Shown here: positions 1-9,273 of the stretch, piece by piece
Numbering within the stretch: position 1 is the first letter of the stretch
Layout: each line of letters starts with the position of its first letter
Origin: Carnobacterium gallinarum DSM 4847
GTDB taxonomy: Bacteria; Bacillota; Bacilli; Lactobacillales; Carnobacteriaceae
Direction: 5' to 3'
DNA length: 64,000 bases
Assembly (NCBI RefSeq): GCF_000744375.1
Contig: NZ_JQLU01000005.1
Location: forward strand, 124,001 to 188,000
The notes under the pieces: model-generated
Databases searched by the model: none
Told to the model about the DNA's origin: nothing
Seen by the model: only the letters and a program-made list of their open reading frames with translations
Made by a program: the position numbers and the translations under genes

Positions 1-922
1 CCATGATTTCATATGGGTTTAGTTGAATAATCGTTGGATCTACTGTCAATGCTGACAACCATCTATTTGATTTTGTATTTTCCAATTCAGGCATAAAATC
101 GATTCCTTCAATACTTGATAGCTCTTGATAATAGGTTTCAAATATTTCTCTTCTACGTGCAACCCGATCATCTAAGACTTGTAATTGAGCAATACCTACT
201 CCTGCAAGAATATTACTCATACGATAATTGTATCCTACAACTGAGTGTTGGTAGTGTGGAGCTTGATCTCTTGCTTGTGTTGCTAAAAAATGTGATTTGG
301 CAACAATTTCTTCATCATCTGAAATTAAAACACCACCACCTGAGGTAGTGATAATTTTATTTCCATTGAAAGAATAAATTCCAATTTTTCCTAAAGTACC
401 ACTTTTTTTGCCTTTGTAGTCTGCCCCTAGAGATTCTGCTGCATCTTCTACAATTGGTACATGAAAGTGATTGGCAATTTCAAGTAGCTCATCCATTTGT
501 GCACTTTGACCATATAGATTAACAACAATAATTGCTTTGGGTAATTGATTAGCCTTCTTTGCATCGCTTAATGCATGTTCTAAAGCCTTGGGACTCATAT
601 TCCATGTATCGGTCTCTGAATCAATGAAAGTTAGTTCTGCTCCTAAATAAAGTGCTGGATTAGCACTAGCAATAAAAGTAAACGATGAACAAAATACTGA
701 ATCTCCTTGACCAACACCTAAAATATCTAAGGCTAGATGAATTGCACCAGTACCAGAACTTGTTACCGAAGCACCTTTTACTCCTGCATAGGCAGCAATA
801 TCTTTTTCAAATTGATCTACATTAGGACCCAACGGAGCAATCCAGTTCGTATCAAAAGCATCCTTAATATAATTTTGCTCATTTCCTGACATATGAGGTG
901 AAGATAATAGAATTCTTTTCAT
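1..922 (-). CDS. DegT/DnrJ/EryC1-type PLP aminotransferase (PglE-like), 3' end outside window
   Basis: This is a nucleotide-sugar aminotransferase of the DegT/DnrJ/EryC1 fold. It starts at an ATG at 922 and reads MKRILLSSPHMSGNEQNYIK; the C-terminus runs off the left edge. The PLP Schiff-base lysine lies in FNGNKIITTSGGG, about K189. This motif is typical of enzymes that aminate the 4-keto sugar made by a PglF-type dehydratase. It follows the PglD-like acyltransferase by 7 bp in the same operon, which also has PglF- and PglC-like genes. The expected role is therefore conversion of UDP-4-keto-6-deoxy-GlcNAc to the 4-amino sugar. The family call is strong; the exact sugar is inferred from neighbours. 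Confidence 0.88.
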   Translation of the reverse strand, partial: MKRILLSSPHMSGNEQNYIKDAFDTNWIAPLGPNVDQFEKDIAAYAGVKGASVTSSGTGAIHLALDILGVGQGDSVFCSSFTFIASANPALYLGAELTFIDSETDTWNMSPKALEHALSDAKKANQLPKAIIVVNLYGQSAQMDELLEIANHFHVPIVEDAAESLGADYKGKKSGTLGKIGIYSFNGNKIITTSGGGVLISDDEEIVAKSHFLATQARDQAPHYQHSVVGYNYRMSNILAGVGIAQLQVLDDRVARRREIFETYYQELSSIEGIDFMPELENTKSNRWLSALTVDPTIIQLNPYEIM

Positions 923-929
923 AGTATAC

Positions 930-1562
930 CTACACTTCTTTCCGTATTTTTATGACTTTTGCTGGAACACCAACAGAAGTTGTATTAGCTGGCACATCTT
1001 TAATTACAACACTACCTGCACCAATTATAGCATTTTTTCCAATTTTTAAATTCTGAATAATTTGAGATCCAGTTCCAACTTCAACACCATCATCTGTCTC
1101 TATAAAACCAGAAATATTTACAGTAGGATAAAATGTATTAAAAGATTTTATTTGTACATCATGCCCTATTGTGGTATTTAGATTAATAATATTAAAGTTT
1201 CCAAGTTTAATATCTACTGTCAAAATTGAGTTTGCACAAATAATATTTCCTTCACCTAATTGAACTTGTTTTCCCATAATTACAGATGGATCAATAACTG
1301 TAGGAAATGTTAACCTAGAATTTGATTTAATTTTACCAATGATTTTTTTTCTTACTTCTGAATTGCCAATTGCACAAACAATAGCAATTTCAGATTGCCA
1401 GTTAACTAAATCATCCGTTGATCCGACAATATCATAGCCGTATATTTTTTTATTAGTATTATCATCAAAAAATCCAATTATTTTCCAGTCACCAGTTCGT
1501 TCAATTAAGAAAGCAATCTCTTTACCGAATCCGCCAGAACCAACAATAGCAATTTCTTTCAT
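930..1562 (-). CDS. PglD-like sugar N-acyltransferase, left-handed beta-helix
   Basis: This 210-residue protein has two parts. The N-terminal nucleotide-sugar-binding domain begins IAIVGSGGFGKEIAFLIERTG. The C-terminal hexapeptide-repeat beta-helix contains the probable catalytic histidine H134 in TTIGHDV. PglD relatives acetylate the 4-amino group of UDP-4-amino-4,6-dideoxy-GlcNAc using acetyl-CoA. The gene sits between the aminotransferase (7 bp downstream) and the thiolase (2 bp upstream), so it is co-translated with enzymes that make both its sugar and possibly its acyl-CoA. The acyl donor could be acetyl-CoA or, given the thiolase and dehydrogenase next door, a hydroxyacyl-CoA; the sequence does not decide this. 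Confidence 0.88.
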   Translation of the reverse strand: MKEIAIVGSGGFGKEIAFLIERTGDWKIIGFFDDNTNKKIYGYDIVGSTDDLVNWQSEIAIVCAIGNSEVRKKIIGKIKSNSRLTFPTVIDPSVIMGKQVQLGEGNIICANSILTVDIKLGNFNIINLNTTIGHDVQIKSFNTFYPTVNISGFIETDDGVEVGTGSQIIQNLKIGKNAIIGAGSVVIKDVPANTTSVGVPAKVIKIRKEV

Positions 1563-1564
1563 TT

Positions 1565-2809
1565 TTACACTCTCCCAACAATAAACGAATAATTAGTAGT
1601 TGCTGAACCACCAATATTTAACATCATTGCATTTTTTGCATTTGTTATTTGATACCCCACAGCTGTGCCAGTAACTTGTTTATGCAAATCCAATAGCATT
1701 CTGACCCCACTAGCTCCTACTGGATGTCCACACCCAATTAAACCACCACTCGGATTAATTGGTTTACTTCCTTCTATTTCAATAATTCCTTGCTCAATAA
1801 CTTCAAATTCGTTACCTGGAGCACAAATTCCAAAACTTGAAATAGCAAGATATTCACTTGAAGTAAAACAATCATGTGTTTCAAATACATCAATATCATT
1901 AACACTTAACTTAGCGCGTTGATATGTATCATCAATAGTTTGTTTTGTCCAAGGTAAAATATATGGGCTTTCTTTACTTAATGATAGTTTAGTCTTTAAT
2001 AGCATCGGCGCAACACGATGTCCCCAGCCTTTAATTTCAGACTTATTGCTATTACTTGTTTTAAAGTTTTCATTAACTAGCACAACCCCAACAGCACCAT
2101 CCGTCACTTGAGAACAATCCGAAATGGCTAACAGTCCTCCAATTGATGGATTTGAATCTGTACCTCTTAATTTAGCTTGTTCTAAACTCATATACCATTT
2201 TCTCGTTTGTGCTAATTTATTTTGTTTAGCATTTTTGTAATTCTTATTTGATAATAGTGCCAAACTATCCATAATTCGTTCTTGATTGGCTTTGTCTCGA
2301 TTAACAATCTCATCTGCAATACTGCCAAATAGTTTAGGAAATGGAAAAGAAATTCCTTTAGCCTCTTTTTCATAAAAAGCCGCTAAACCTAAAATATCTC
2401 CACCTGTTGTTGAATTTACTGTTTTCATTAATTCCCATCCAATAACTAAAGTAACATCATAATCTTCTGCTCGTAGCTTAGTTATTGCAGCATCAATGGC
2501 CACAGATCCAGAAGCACATGCTGCTTCATATCTAGCAGAAGGAACCCCGTAAAAAGCAGAATGGACTTCTGTTAATAAAGCACCTAAATGACCTTGATTA
2601 ACATAACTTTCACCTCCAAAGTTACCAATAAAACAAGCAATTCTATTTTGTTTATTTAATTTTGCAATATCTTCATAGGATAAATTAGCATTTTTCAAAG
2701 TATCTTCCACTACTTCTGTTAATAAAGCAATAAAACTTTTTCCTTCTTTTGTCCAATTTCTTTCAAAATCCGTTTGCGCGCCACCCAATATATATATTTT
2801 TCCCACCAT
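1565..2809 (-). CDS. Thiolase-family acyl-CoA acyltransferase
   Basis: This is a thiolase of about 414 residues that condenses or cleaves acyl-CoA thioesters, closest in style to SCP-x/acetyl-CoA acetyltransferases. The nucleophilic cysteine is C98 in ACASGSV. The second histidine block is ETHDCF and the C-terminal loop [10 protein letters not shown]. The start was set at the ATG at 2809 because GGAGG lies 5 nt upstream; a longer reading from a TTG at 2821 would swallow that ribosome site. A thiolase is unusual in a polysaccharide operon. Its partner 3-hydroxyacyl-CoA dehydrogenase is immediately upstream, suggesting local supply of acetoacetyl- or 3-hydroxyacyl-CoA. A housekeeping role cannot be excluded. 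Confidence 0.85.
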   Translation of the reverse strand: MVGKIYILGGAQTDFERNWTKEGKSFIALLTEVVEDTLKNANLSYEDIAKLNKQNRIACFIGNFGGESYVNQGHLGALLTEVHSAFYGVPSARYEAACASGSVAIDAAITKLRAEDYDVTLVIGWELMKTVNSTTGGDILGLAAFYEKEAKGISFPFPKLFGSIADEIVNRDKANQERIMDSLALLSNKNYKNAKQNKLAQTRKWYMSLEQAKLRGTDSNPSIGGLLAISDCSQVTDGAVGVVLVNENFKTSNSNKSEIKGWGHRVAPMLLKTKLSLSKESPYILPWTKQTIDDTYQRAKLSVNDIDVFETHDCFTSSEYLAISSFGICAPGNEFEVIEQGIIEIEGSKPINPSGGLIGCGHPVGASGVRMLLDLHKQVTGTAVGYQITNAKNAMMLNIGGSATTNYSFIVGRV

Positions 2810-2832
2810 GAAAACCTCCAACTCAGAATAAT

Positions 2833-4127
2833 TTACGCTTTTAGAAACTTCCGATAATCATAAGCTGAAGGCTTTACTTCGTCAAGAATACTATCAAGTA
2901 CATCTTGAGATATTTGATTTTCAGCATATTTTAGATACAGTTTTCTAAACTCACCCACCCCACCAAATAAATAAATTAAATCTTGTGGAGCAATCCAATT
3001 AAATCCATTTACTAAAGCATCATCAATTGATGTTATATCATCAGAGACCTCTAGAGAAATTACTAAACTATAAACAATATGCTCTGCTAGCAAAGATTTA
3101 ATTATACTTGATTCTTTGGAAGTAGATTTTTTTAATAAATCATAAGCTAAAGAGTACGCTCCAATTGAAATCAGCTTTTTCATTTTTTCCACAATTTCAA
3201 TGTTATAATGATTTTCAAGTCGATAATCATTCATTTTAATATCGAAAACATACCTGTTAATATCATTTCCACTAATTTCTTTTTTATATAGACCACCATT
3301 AGTTTTAATCCCCAAATAATTTTTTCAATTAAATAATCTAGAAAAACTGGACTTTTAAAGCTCTCATTTTCAAAATCATCTGTCTTTGTATAAAGATTTG
3401 AAATAATTGCTTGGTGAATATCTAAACCAACAAAATTAGCAGTAACTAATGGAGACATACTTCTTCCTGTTACACCTTGAAAAAGATAATCAATATAATC
3501 AATGCCACCTAACTCTTGATGCTTTTCAGCTAACAAAAATGCACGATTAATAAACTGAAATCCAACTCTATTTGCTAAAAAAGCAGGACTATCTTTAGCA
3601 AATACAACAGTCCTAAAGATGCTATTTTGTATATAATTTGCAAATTTTCCAATCAATTCTCTATTCGTATGTTTGGTATAAATAATCTCACATAAGTTTA
3701 GATTATAGGGCGGATTAAAGAAATGCGTACCAAAATAATTGGATCTTTTTTCTTCTTCAATAGAAGATGCTAAAATATCCAATGATAATCCTGAAGTTCC
3801 TGTTGTTAATATTGTTTCCTTATGAGAATACTGGCTGATTAATTGCGTAATTTTTAATTTTAATTCCATATTTTCAGCAACCGATTCAAATACCCAATCT
3901 GAGTTACCTATGCAACTTTCCAACTCATCATAAGTTTTAGGTATAAGCCTCTTGCGAATATCTCCTGCTTTAACAGATTTACAAATTTTTTCAACTACCA
4001 ACTCTGAATCTTCGATTTTTCTTGAGATTAAATAGACTGTTGCACCACCAAATGCCGCTAATATTCCACTGACATTCGATCCCATATTTCCATTTGCTCC
4101 AACTACCGTAACAGTTTTAATATTCAC
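2833..4127 (-). pseudogene. 3-hydroxyacyl-CoA dehydrogenase, single frameshift
   Basis: Two overlapping reading frames (3231-4127 and 2833-3315) together make one 3-hydroxyacyl-CoA dehydrogenase of about 430 residues. The first holds the NAD-binding Rossmann motif VVGANGNMGSN and the central FGTHFFNPP motif. The second continues with GIKTNGGLYKKE, which matches the family's G-x-K-T-x-x-G-F-Y-x-K segment that should follow EKIIWG directly. The break falls in the run of four C at 3310-3313 (plus strand); one extra base would restore the frame. It could be real decay, phase variation in a homopolymer, or a sequencing error. The enzyme would reduce 3-ketoacyl-CoA from the adjacent thiolase. Confidence 0.8.
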
Positions 4128-4155
4128 TTAGCACTCCTCCTAACTATCCATTTAA

Positions 4156-4755
4156 TTATCCTTTAAATCGTTCAACGGTTGCTTGACCTTGTTGGTTAAT
4201 ATCTTCGCTAATAATAACTTTTTTGATCGTTAAGAATATAATTTTCATGTCCAGTAATAAACTCAAATGTTGAATATAATAGATATCATATTCAAATTTC
4301 TGTTCCCATGATATTGCATTGCGCCCATTAACTTGTGCCCAACCAGTGATTCCAGGACGAATATAGTGTCTTTTTTTCTGTCTTTCACTATATAGAGGAA
4401 GATACTCAATCAATAAAGGACGCGGTCCTATGAAGCTCATTTCACCTCTAAAAACATTATATAATTGTGGTAGTTCGTCTAAACTTGTTTTCCTAATAAA
4501 TTTACCTAACCCAGTTAATCTTTCCGAATCAGGTAGTAACTCACCTAAAGAATTTTTTTTATCAGTCATCGTTCTAAATTTATAGATGGTAAAAATCTTA
4601 TGATCTTTACCTGGTCTCTGTTGTTTAAATAAAGCTGGTCCTTTTAACAAAATCTTAATGAGTAAATAAGTTAAAAATATTATTGGACTTAAAAGAAATA
4701 GTAAAATGAAAGCAACAATAAAGTCTAAAAATCTCTTAAAAAAATTATTATACAT
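4156..4755 (-). CDS. Undecaprenyl-phosphate phosphosugar transferase (PglC-like)
   Basis: This 199-residue monotopic phosphoglycosyl transferase moves a phosphosugar from a UDP-sugar to undecaprenyl phosphate, the first membrane step of glycan assembly. It has one N-terminal hydrophobic re-entrant helix (residues about 9-32), then the core KFRTM, the catalytic Asp-Glu dyad in SLDELPQLYNV, and the FIGPRP and RPGITGWAQVNGR motifs. The small form without extra transmembrane helices resembles PglC/EpsL. The start was placed at the ATG at 4755, preceded by GGAGGG; this overlaps the end of the upstream dehydratase by 8 bp, implying translational coupling. With PglF-, PglD- and PglE-like genes around it, a diNAcBac-type substrate is likely. 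Confidence 0.92.
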   Translation of the reverse strand: MYNNFFKRFLDFIVAFILLFLLSPIIFLTYLLIKILLKGPALFKQQRPGKDHKIFTIYKFRTMTDKKNSLGELLPDSERLTGLGKFIRKTSLDELPQLYNVFRGEMSFIGPRPLLIEYLPLYSERQKKRHYIRPGITGWAQVNGRNAISWEQKFEYDIYYIQHLSLLLDMKIIFLTIKKVIISEDINQQGQATVERFKG

Positions 4756-6574
4756 TATTAATCCCTCCAAAACTATTTGCAAATTTTAATAAACTCTTCT
4801 TAACCTCAATTCCGTCATACGAGTTTAGATCTTTTACAAAATTCAAAACATCCTCTACACTATTTTTAGTTACTTTTCCCACAAAAATTTTATCATACAC
4901 TTTTTGATCAGTCTCTTCTCCATCGACTAATAACTCTTCATATAATTTTTCTCCAGGACGAATCCCTGTTTCAATAATTGGAATTTCTTGTTCTGTATAT
5001 CCACTTAATTTCACAACTTTCTTGGCTAAATCAACAATTTTAACAGGTTCTCCCATATCTAAAATAAAGATTTCTCCACCTTTAGCTAGCGCCCCAGCTT
5101 GAATTACCAAACGGCTAGCTTCTGGAATCGTCATAAAATAACGAGTCATTCTAAAATCTGTTACTGTTACAGGTCCACCATTTTTTATCTGTTCCTTAAA
5201 TAACGGGACTACACTACCACGACTGCCTAAAACATTACCAAAACGTACAGCTGCAAATTTTGTTTTTCCATCTTCATTTAACCCTGTGACAATCATTTCC
5301 GCAATGCGCTTTGTTGCTCCCATCACATTAGGAGGATTTACAGCTTTATCTGTTGAGATCATGACAAAACTGCCAACATTTGAATTTTTAGCGGCTTCCG
5401 CCATATTTTTTGTCCCATAAATATTATTTTTAACAGCTTCTTTTGGATTATACTCCATCATTGGTACATGCTTATGAGCCGCTGCATGGTATACACGATC
5501 TGGTTTAAACTCTTCCATTACTTCAAAAATACGTTGACGATCTTGAATATCTGCTATGACAGGTATAATTTCAATTTCACAACCATACTGATTCATTAAT
5601 TCTTTATGAATTAAGTAGATAGAATTTTCTCCGTGACCAAGTAAAATTAATTTTTGAGGATAAAATTTAGCAATTTGACGGCAAATTTCTGAACCAATTG
5701 AACCACCCGCACCACTTACCAACACGGTTTTCCCTTGAAGTTTTTTGGAAATTTGTTTCATATCAAGCTGCACTTCTTCTCGGCCCAATAAATCAACCAC
5801 ATCAATTTCTCTAAAGCGACTTACCGATAATTTTCCATTAATTACATCTTCAACAGAAGGCATTAAATTAACTTTTACTCCAGAATGGTTACAGATATCT
5901 AAAATATGTTCATATTCTGCCGGTTGTAATGATGGAATAGCAATTGTAATTTGTTGAACATCGTATTCTTCAATTAATCCAGGAATATCCTCAACCGTTC
6001 CTAACACAGGAATACCAAATAAATAAGTCCCTTGCTTCATTAAGTCATTGTCAACAATTCCAATAATCTTCAGTTCATTGTCATTTCTTCTTGAACTGCG
6101 AATAAAGATACTGCCACCTTCACCAGCACCTACAATCAATGTTTTTATTTTTTTTATTTTTGTGTTTTCAAAAGCTTTTTTATTACGTGTTTCAATTAAG
6201 ATTCGCCATAAAATTCGGCTGCCTGCAATTAAAGACATAGAAAATATATACATTAGTAAAAGAAAACGCCAGCTAATATTATCAATAGTAACTAAAGAAA
6301 CGATACTAGCAATGACGAAAGATAGTGTTACACAAATAAAAATATTGGAAATTTCTTTTAAACTAGTATAACGATTAATTTTTGAAAATAATTTAAAATA
6401 AAGTGCTAACATTAAATAACTGAATATACAAATTCCAACAACACCAAGATAAAATATATTCGATGGATCAATATAAGGATTTAATAAGATATACGCACCA
6501 ATACTTGACAATATAATTCCTATACTATCAACACTCACTAAAATAAATTTCTTAATAGACCTAGTCAGTAACAT
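4748..6574 (-). CDS. Membrane UDP-GlcNAc 4,6-dehydratase-type epimerase (PglF/CapD/EpsC family)
   Basis: This 608-residue protein has four N-terminal membrane helices (residues about 8-130). A first nucleotide-binding domain contains VGAGEGGSIFIRS, and a C-terminal SDR domain contains VSGAGGSIGSEICRQ. The usual Tyr of the SDR catalytic YxxxK is replaced by Met in STDKAVNPPNVMGATKR, as in PglF/FlaA1-type 4,6-dehydratases. It would convert UDP-GlcNAc to the 4-keto-6-deoxy sugar used by the aminotransferase at 1-922. A good GGAGAGG ribosome site precedes the ATG. It lies between the CpsB phosphatase and the PglC-like transferase in the capsule operon. Confidence 0.92.
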   Translation of the reverse strand: MLLTRSIKKFILVSVDSIGIILSSIGAYILLNPYIDPSNIFYLGVVGICIFSYLMLALYFKLFSKINRYTSLKEISNIFICVTLSFVIASIVSLVTIDNISWRFLLLMYIFSMSLIAGSRILWRILIETRNKKAFENTKIKKIKTLIVGAGEGGSIFIRSSRRNDNELKIIGIVDNDLMKQGTYLFGIPVLGTVEDIPGLIEEYDVQQITIAIPSLQPAEYEHILDICNHSGVKVNLMPSVEDVINGKLSVSRFREIDVVDLLGREEVQLDMKQISKKLQGKTVLVSGAGGSIGSEICRQIAKFYPQKLILLGHGENSIYLIHKELMNQYGCEIEIIPVIADIQDRQRIFEVMEEFKPDRVYHAAAHKHVPMMEYNPKEAVKNNIYGTKNMAEAAKNSNVGSFVMISTDKAVNPPNVMGATKRIAEMIVTGLNEDGKTKFAAVRFGNVLGSRGSVVPLFKEQIKNGGPVTVTDFRMTRYFMTIPEASRLVIQAGALAKGGEIFILDMGEPVKIVDLAKKVVKLSGYTEQEIPIIETGIRPGEKLYEELLVDGEETDQKVYDKIFVGKVTKNSVEDVLNFVKDLNSYDGIEVKKSLLKFANSFGGINNV

Positions 6575-6589
6575 TTATTCCCTCTCCTT

Positions 6590-7357
6590 TTAAAATAATC
6601 CCAATATTTTCCGTTCCTTAGTTTTTTTGGGGGTATCAGGAATAATAACTTCTCCATTAACTAAGTCCTTTGTTCTTTGTTTAAATTCATTAACTCGACG
6701 ACTACCAAATTCTTTCTCAAGCTTCCCGTAAGCTTCTTTCATAAGAAATCTTCTCGAAGTTACATTATGAGCATCTGATGCAAGTATGTGAACAAGATTG
6801 GCCTCCACCATTTGTTTACTTACTTTTTGAATCTTTTTACCGAAATTACCTAAATAACTACTGGCAGTTAACTGAGCTAAGGCACCCTTTTCAATAAAAG
6901 GAATGAGCGCATTAGGATTATCTATAAACACTTGATTGCGTTCGGGATGAACAATAACCGGTGTAATCCCTCTTTTATTCAACTCAAAAAACAGATTTTC
7001 TGAATAGGTGGGAACTGTCATGGTTGGGAATTCAATTAATAAATACTGACTGTCTTCATCAACAAATTGAATTTTCCCAGAATCAATCTCCTCCAACAGT
7101 TCGCCATTAATTCGCACTTCTTGTCCTGGAAAAAGAGTTAATTCAATTCCACGAGAATCGAGTTCTTCTTGCAACTCTGCCATTCTTTCTAAAATACTGT
7201 TCTTTTCATTAATATAAGCACCATTTTTATGATGAGGGGTCACTAAAATATGGGTGATTCCTTCAGCAACAGCCGCATTGGCCATTGCTATTGAATCCTC
7301 TAATGTTTGAGCACCATCATCAATCCCATTTAAGATATGACAATGTAAATCAATCAT
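6590..7357 (-). CDS. cpsB: CpsB/Wzh-type tyrosine-protein phosphatase (PHP fold)
   Basis: This 255-residue manganese-dependent phosphotyrosine phosphatase of the PHP superfamily dephosphorylates the partner BY-kinase and tunes capsule chain length and amount. The metal-binding motifs visible are MIDLHCHILNGIDDG at the N-terminus, VTPHH near residue 40, a central VHPERN and the late ASDAH. The start ATG overlaps the stop codon of the kinase by one base (TAATG), which is tight coupling. It is followed 15 bp later by the dehydratase gene. The order chain-length protein, kinase, phosphatase is the standard regulatory head of Gram-positive capsule operons. Confidence 0.93.
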   Translation of the reverse strand: MIDLHCHILNGIDDGAQTLEDSIAMANAAVAEGITHILVTPHHKNGAYINEKNSILERMAELQEELDSRGIELTLFPGQEVRINGELLEEIDSGKIQFVDEDSQYLLIEFPTMTVPTYSENLFFELNKRGITPVIVHPERNQVFIDNPNALIPFIEKGALAQLTASSYLGNFGKKIQKVSKQMVEANLVHILASDAHNVTSRRFLMKEAYGKLEKEFGSRRVNEFKQRTKDLVNGEVIIPDTPKKTKERKILGLF

Positions 7358-8082
7358 TAACCTTCACCCTCAATTCCATAATATTTATAAGCTTTATCTT
7401 TACGTTTTTCTAATCCATTAAAAATAGTTCCAACAACGTTTGCATTCACAATATCTAATAATTCTTTGGCTTTTAAAACTGCATCTTTATTAGCCACACC
7501 ATTCCGAATAACAAACACGGTACCATCGGTTTTAGATGCCATAACTTGAGCATCAGTTACCGAAACAATTGCTGGCATATCAAAAATAATCAAATCAAAA
7601 CTCTCTTCCAAGGTTTTAATAATTTTATTCATTTTTTTGGAGTCTAATAGTTCTGATGGATTGGGTGGGATTGGTCCACTTGTTAGGATGAATAAGTTTT
7701 CCGTATCTGTTTCATGGATGATATTTCCTAAAATAACTTCTTTTTCAGTTAGTAAGGTAGTTAGTCCTTGGTGATTAGTTAATTCAAAGGTTTTATGAAC
7801 TGTTGGTTTACGCATATCAGCATCAATTAATAGTACTCTTTTTCCTTGTGTTGCAAAAACTACCGCTACATTGGCAGAAGTTGTGGATTTTCCTTCACCT
7901 GGTCCGGAAGAAGTAAAGACTAATGATTTTAAGTCTTTATCTACCATTGAAAATTGAATATTTGTCCGAATCGTTCGGAATTGTTCAGCAATAACAGAAT
8001 TTGGTTTAGTAATGGTTACTAAACTAGCTCCATTTTTTTGACTTTCAGTTAAGTTTAATTTGTTTCTTTTATTTTTAAACAT
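7357..8082 (-). CDS. cpsD: CpsD/CapB-type bacterial tyrosine kinase
   Basis: This cytoplasmic BY-kinase of about 241 residues forms a two-component kinase with the membrane adaptor encoded just upstream. It has the Walker A motif SSGPGEGKSTTS, Walker A' LIDADMRKP, Walker B-like LIIFDMPA and a short C-terminal tyrosine cluster (AYKYYGIEGEG) as autophosphorylation sites. The ATG at 8082 was preferred over an upstream TTG at 8088; GGAG lies about 10 nt before the ATG. The tyrosine tail is shorter than in pneumococcal CpsD. It is regulated by phosphorylation and reversed by the adjacent phosphatase. Confidence 0.92.
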   Translation of the reverse strand: MFKNKRNKLNLTESQKNGASLVTITKPNSVIAEQFRTIRTNIQFSMVDKDLKSLVFTSSGPGEGKSTTSANVAVVFATQGKRVLLIDADMRKPTVHKTFELTNHQGLTTLLTEKEVILGNIIHETDTENLFILTSGPIPPNPSELLDSKKMNKIIKTLEESFDLIIFDMPAIVSVTDAQVMASKTDGTVFVIRNGVANKDAVLKAKELLDIVNANVVGTIFNGLEKRKDKAYKYYGIEGEG

Positions 8083-8099
8083 GATCAATTAGCTCCTTT

Positions 8100-8837
8100 T
8101 TATACACGACTACGAGAAACTCGACGAGATGTGGGTCCAGCTGGTAATAGTGCATTTAATTCATCTGTATCCATTTGTGAAACAGCTCCAAGATTTGTCC
8201 AACCTAAACTTTCGAGAATGAATTTTTCATCGCGAACTGTTTTATCTAAAAATTCCAATAGGAACGATGAACCAATCCCTAATAATAGCCCTAACACTAA
8301 ACCAATCATCATATTGATTGCTGGTCTTGGAGAAATCTGTGAGGAATTAGGAACTGCTTGAGAAATTTGTCTTACATTTTGAACACTAGTATAAATTCCA
8401 CTAATCTTCTCTTGAAAAACTTTTGCTACTGTGTTCGCAATATCTGCAGCAACGTAAGGATCTGAATCCGTTACTTTAATTGCAAACACCTGAGAATTTT
8501 GTTGAGTAACAATCTCAATCTTGCTCATTAATTGATCTGTTGTTGTAGCTATTTTCAATTCTTTTCGTACATCATCTAAAATAACATTATTCTTGATAAT
8601 ATCTTTATAGGTGTTAATCATTTGAACATCTGTTTGTAAATCTGCAAATTGTGTTGTTGCATTTGGATCAGTTGCTCGATTTACTAGTACTTGTGTAGAT
8701 GCACTATATTTGGGTGTAATAAAGAAAAACGTCATAATAGCTGCTAATGCCAACCCAAGTAATCCAATTCCAATGATTAATACCATTCTCTTTCTAATAA
8801 CTTCAAACAACTCTGATAAACTGATTGTCTCTTCCAT
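8100..8837 (-). CDS. cpsC: Wzz/CpsC-type chain-length determinant, kinase adaptor
   Basis: This 245-residue polysaccharide co-polymerase is the first gene of the operon. It has two membrane helices, at about residues 18-40 and 173-195, flanking an extracellular Wzz domain with the NRATDPNATTQF loop. A proline-rich PRPA segment precedes the second helix, and a short cytoplasmic tail activates the kinase. It controls polymer length at the membrane. It begins 26 bp downstream of a 76-bp tandem duplication carrying the likely operon promoter, so its expression may depend on copy number of that repeat. Confidence 0.92.
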   Translation of the reverse strand: MEETISLSELFEVIRKRMVLIIGIGLLGLALAAIMTFFFITPKYSASTQVLVNRATDPNATTQFADLQTDVQMINTYKDIIKNNVILDDVRKELKIATTTDQLMSKIEIVTQQNSQVFAIKVTDSDPYVAADIANTVAKVFQEKISGIYTSVQNVRQISQAVPNSSQISPRPAINMMIGLVLGLLLGIGSSFLLEFLDKTVRDEKFILESLGWTNLGAVSQMDTDELNALLPAGPTSRRVSRSRV

Positions 8838-8862
8838 TACTTCCTCCTACATACTTACGCTA

Positions 8863-9014
8863 TATTTTTTTATTTCCACTAAATGATACTTTTTAAATAC
8901 ACATCTTGTTAATTATATCATAGATTTATTTAACATAGTATTTTTTTATTTCCACTAAATGATACTTTTTAAATACACATCTTGTTAATTATATCATAGA
9001 TTTATTTAACATAG
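8863..9014 (-). promoter_or_regulatory. Two perfect 76-bp tandem copies, each with an extended -10 promoter for the capsule operon
   Basis: Positions 8863-8938 and 8939-9014 are identical over 76 bases. Read on the minus strand, each copy contains TGATATAAT (8912-8920 and 8988-8996), an extended -10 element matching TGnTATAAT. No good -35 is seen at 17 nt, which fits an extended -10 promoter. The region leads into cpsC about 75 bases after the nearer element. The rest of the gap up to 9273 is AT-rich, with an imperfect inverted repeat around CAACAAC at about 9091-9127 and nothing else recognisable. Confidence 0.65.
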
Positions 9015-9273
9015 TGTTGCTTTATTAAAAAAAAATCCTTATCGGCTAAACCACAAAAATAACTCTTTGCATTCAGCATATACTCGACAACAACTCATTG
9101 ATTTACTTCAGATAGTGGTTGTTGTTTCAACTTTTATAAACTTTAACTAAACTGCTAAGACTAGCCTCACTCATCATTCTTACAAAAATGTAACAACTTT
9201 TTTTTATAAGAGCTATATTAAAAATATCGAGTTATTTTATTTTTTCATTTTTTTAGACAAAAATAAAAATAAT

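Noticed and set aside
115-348. Plus-strand open frame of 77 codons
   Set aside because: It is the complement of the minus-strand aminotransferase, whose motifs are clear.
9085-9135. Imperfect CAACAAC inverted repeat in the capsule upstream region
   Set aside because: The stem is interrupted, and no T run or gene relation supports a terminator or riboswitch.
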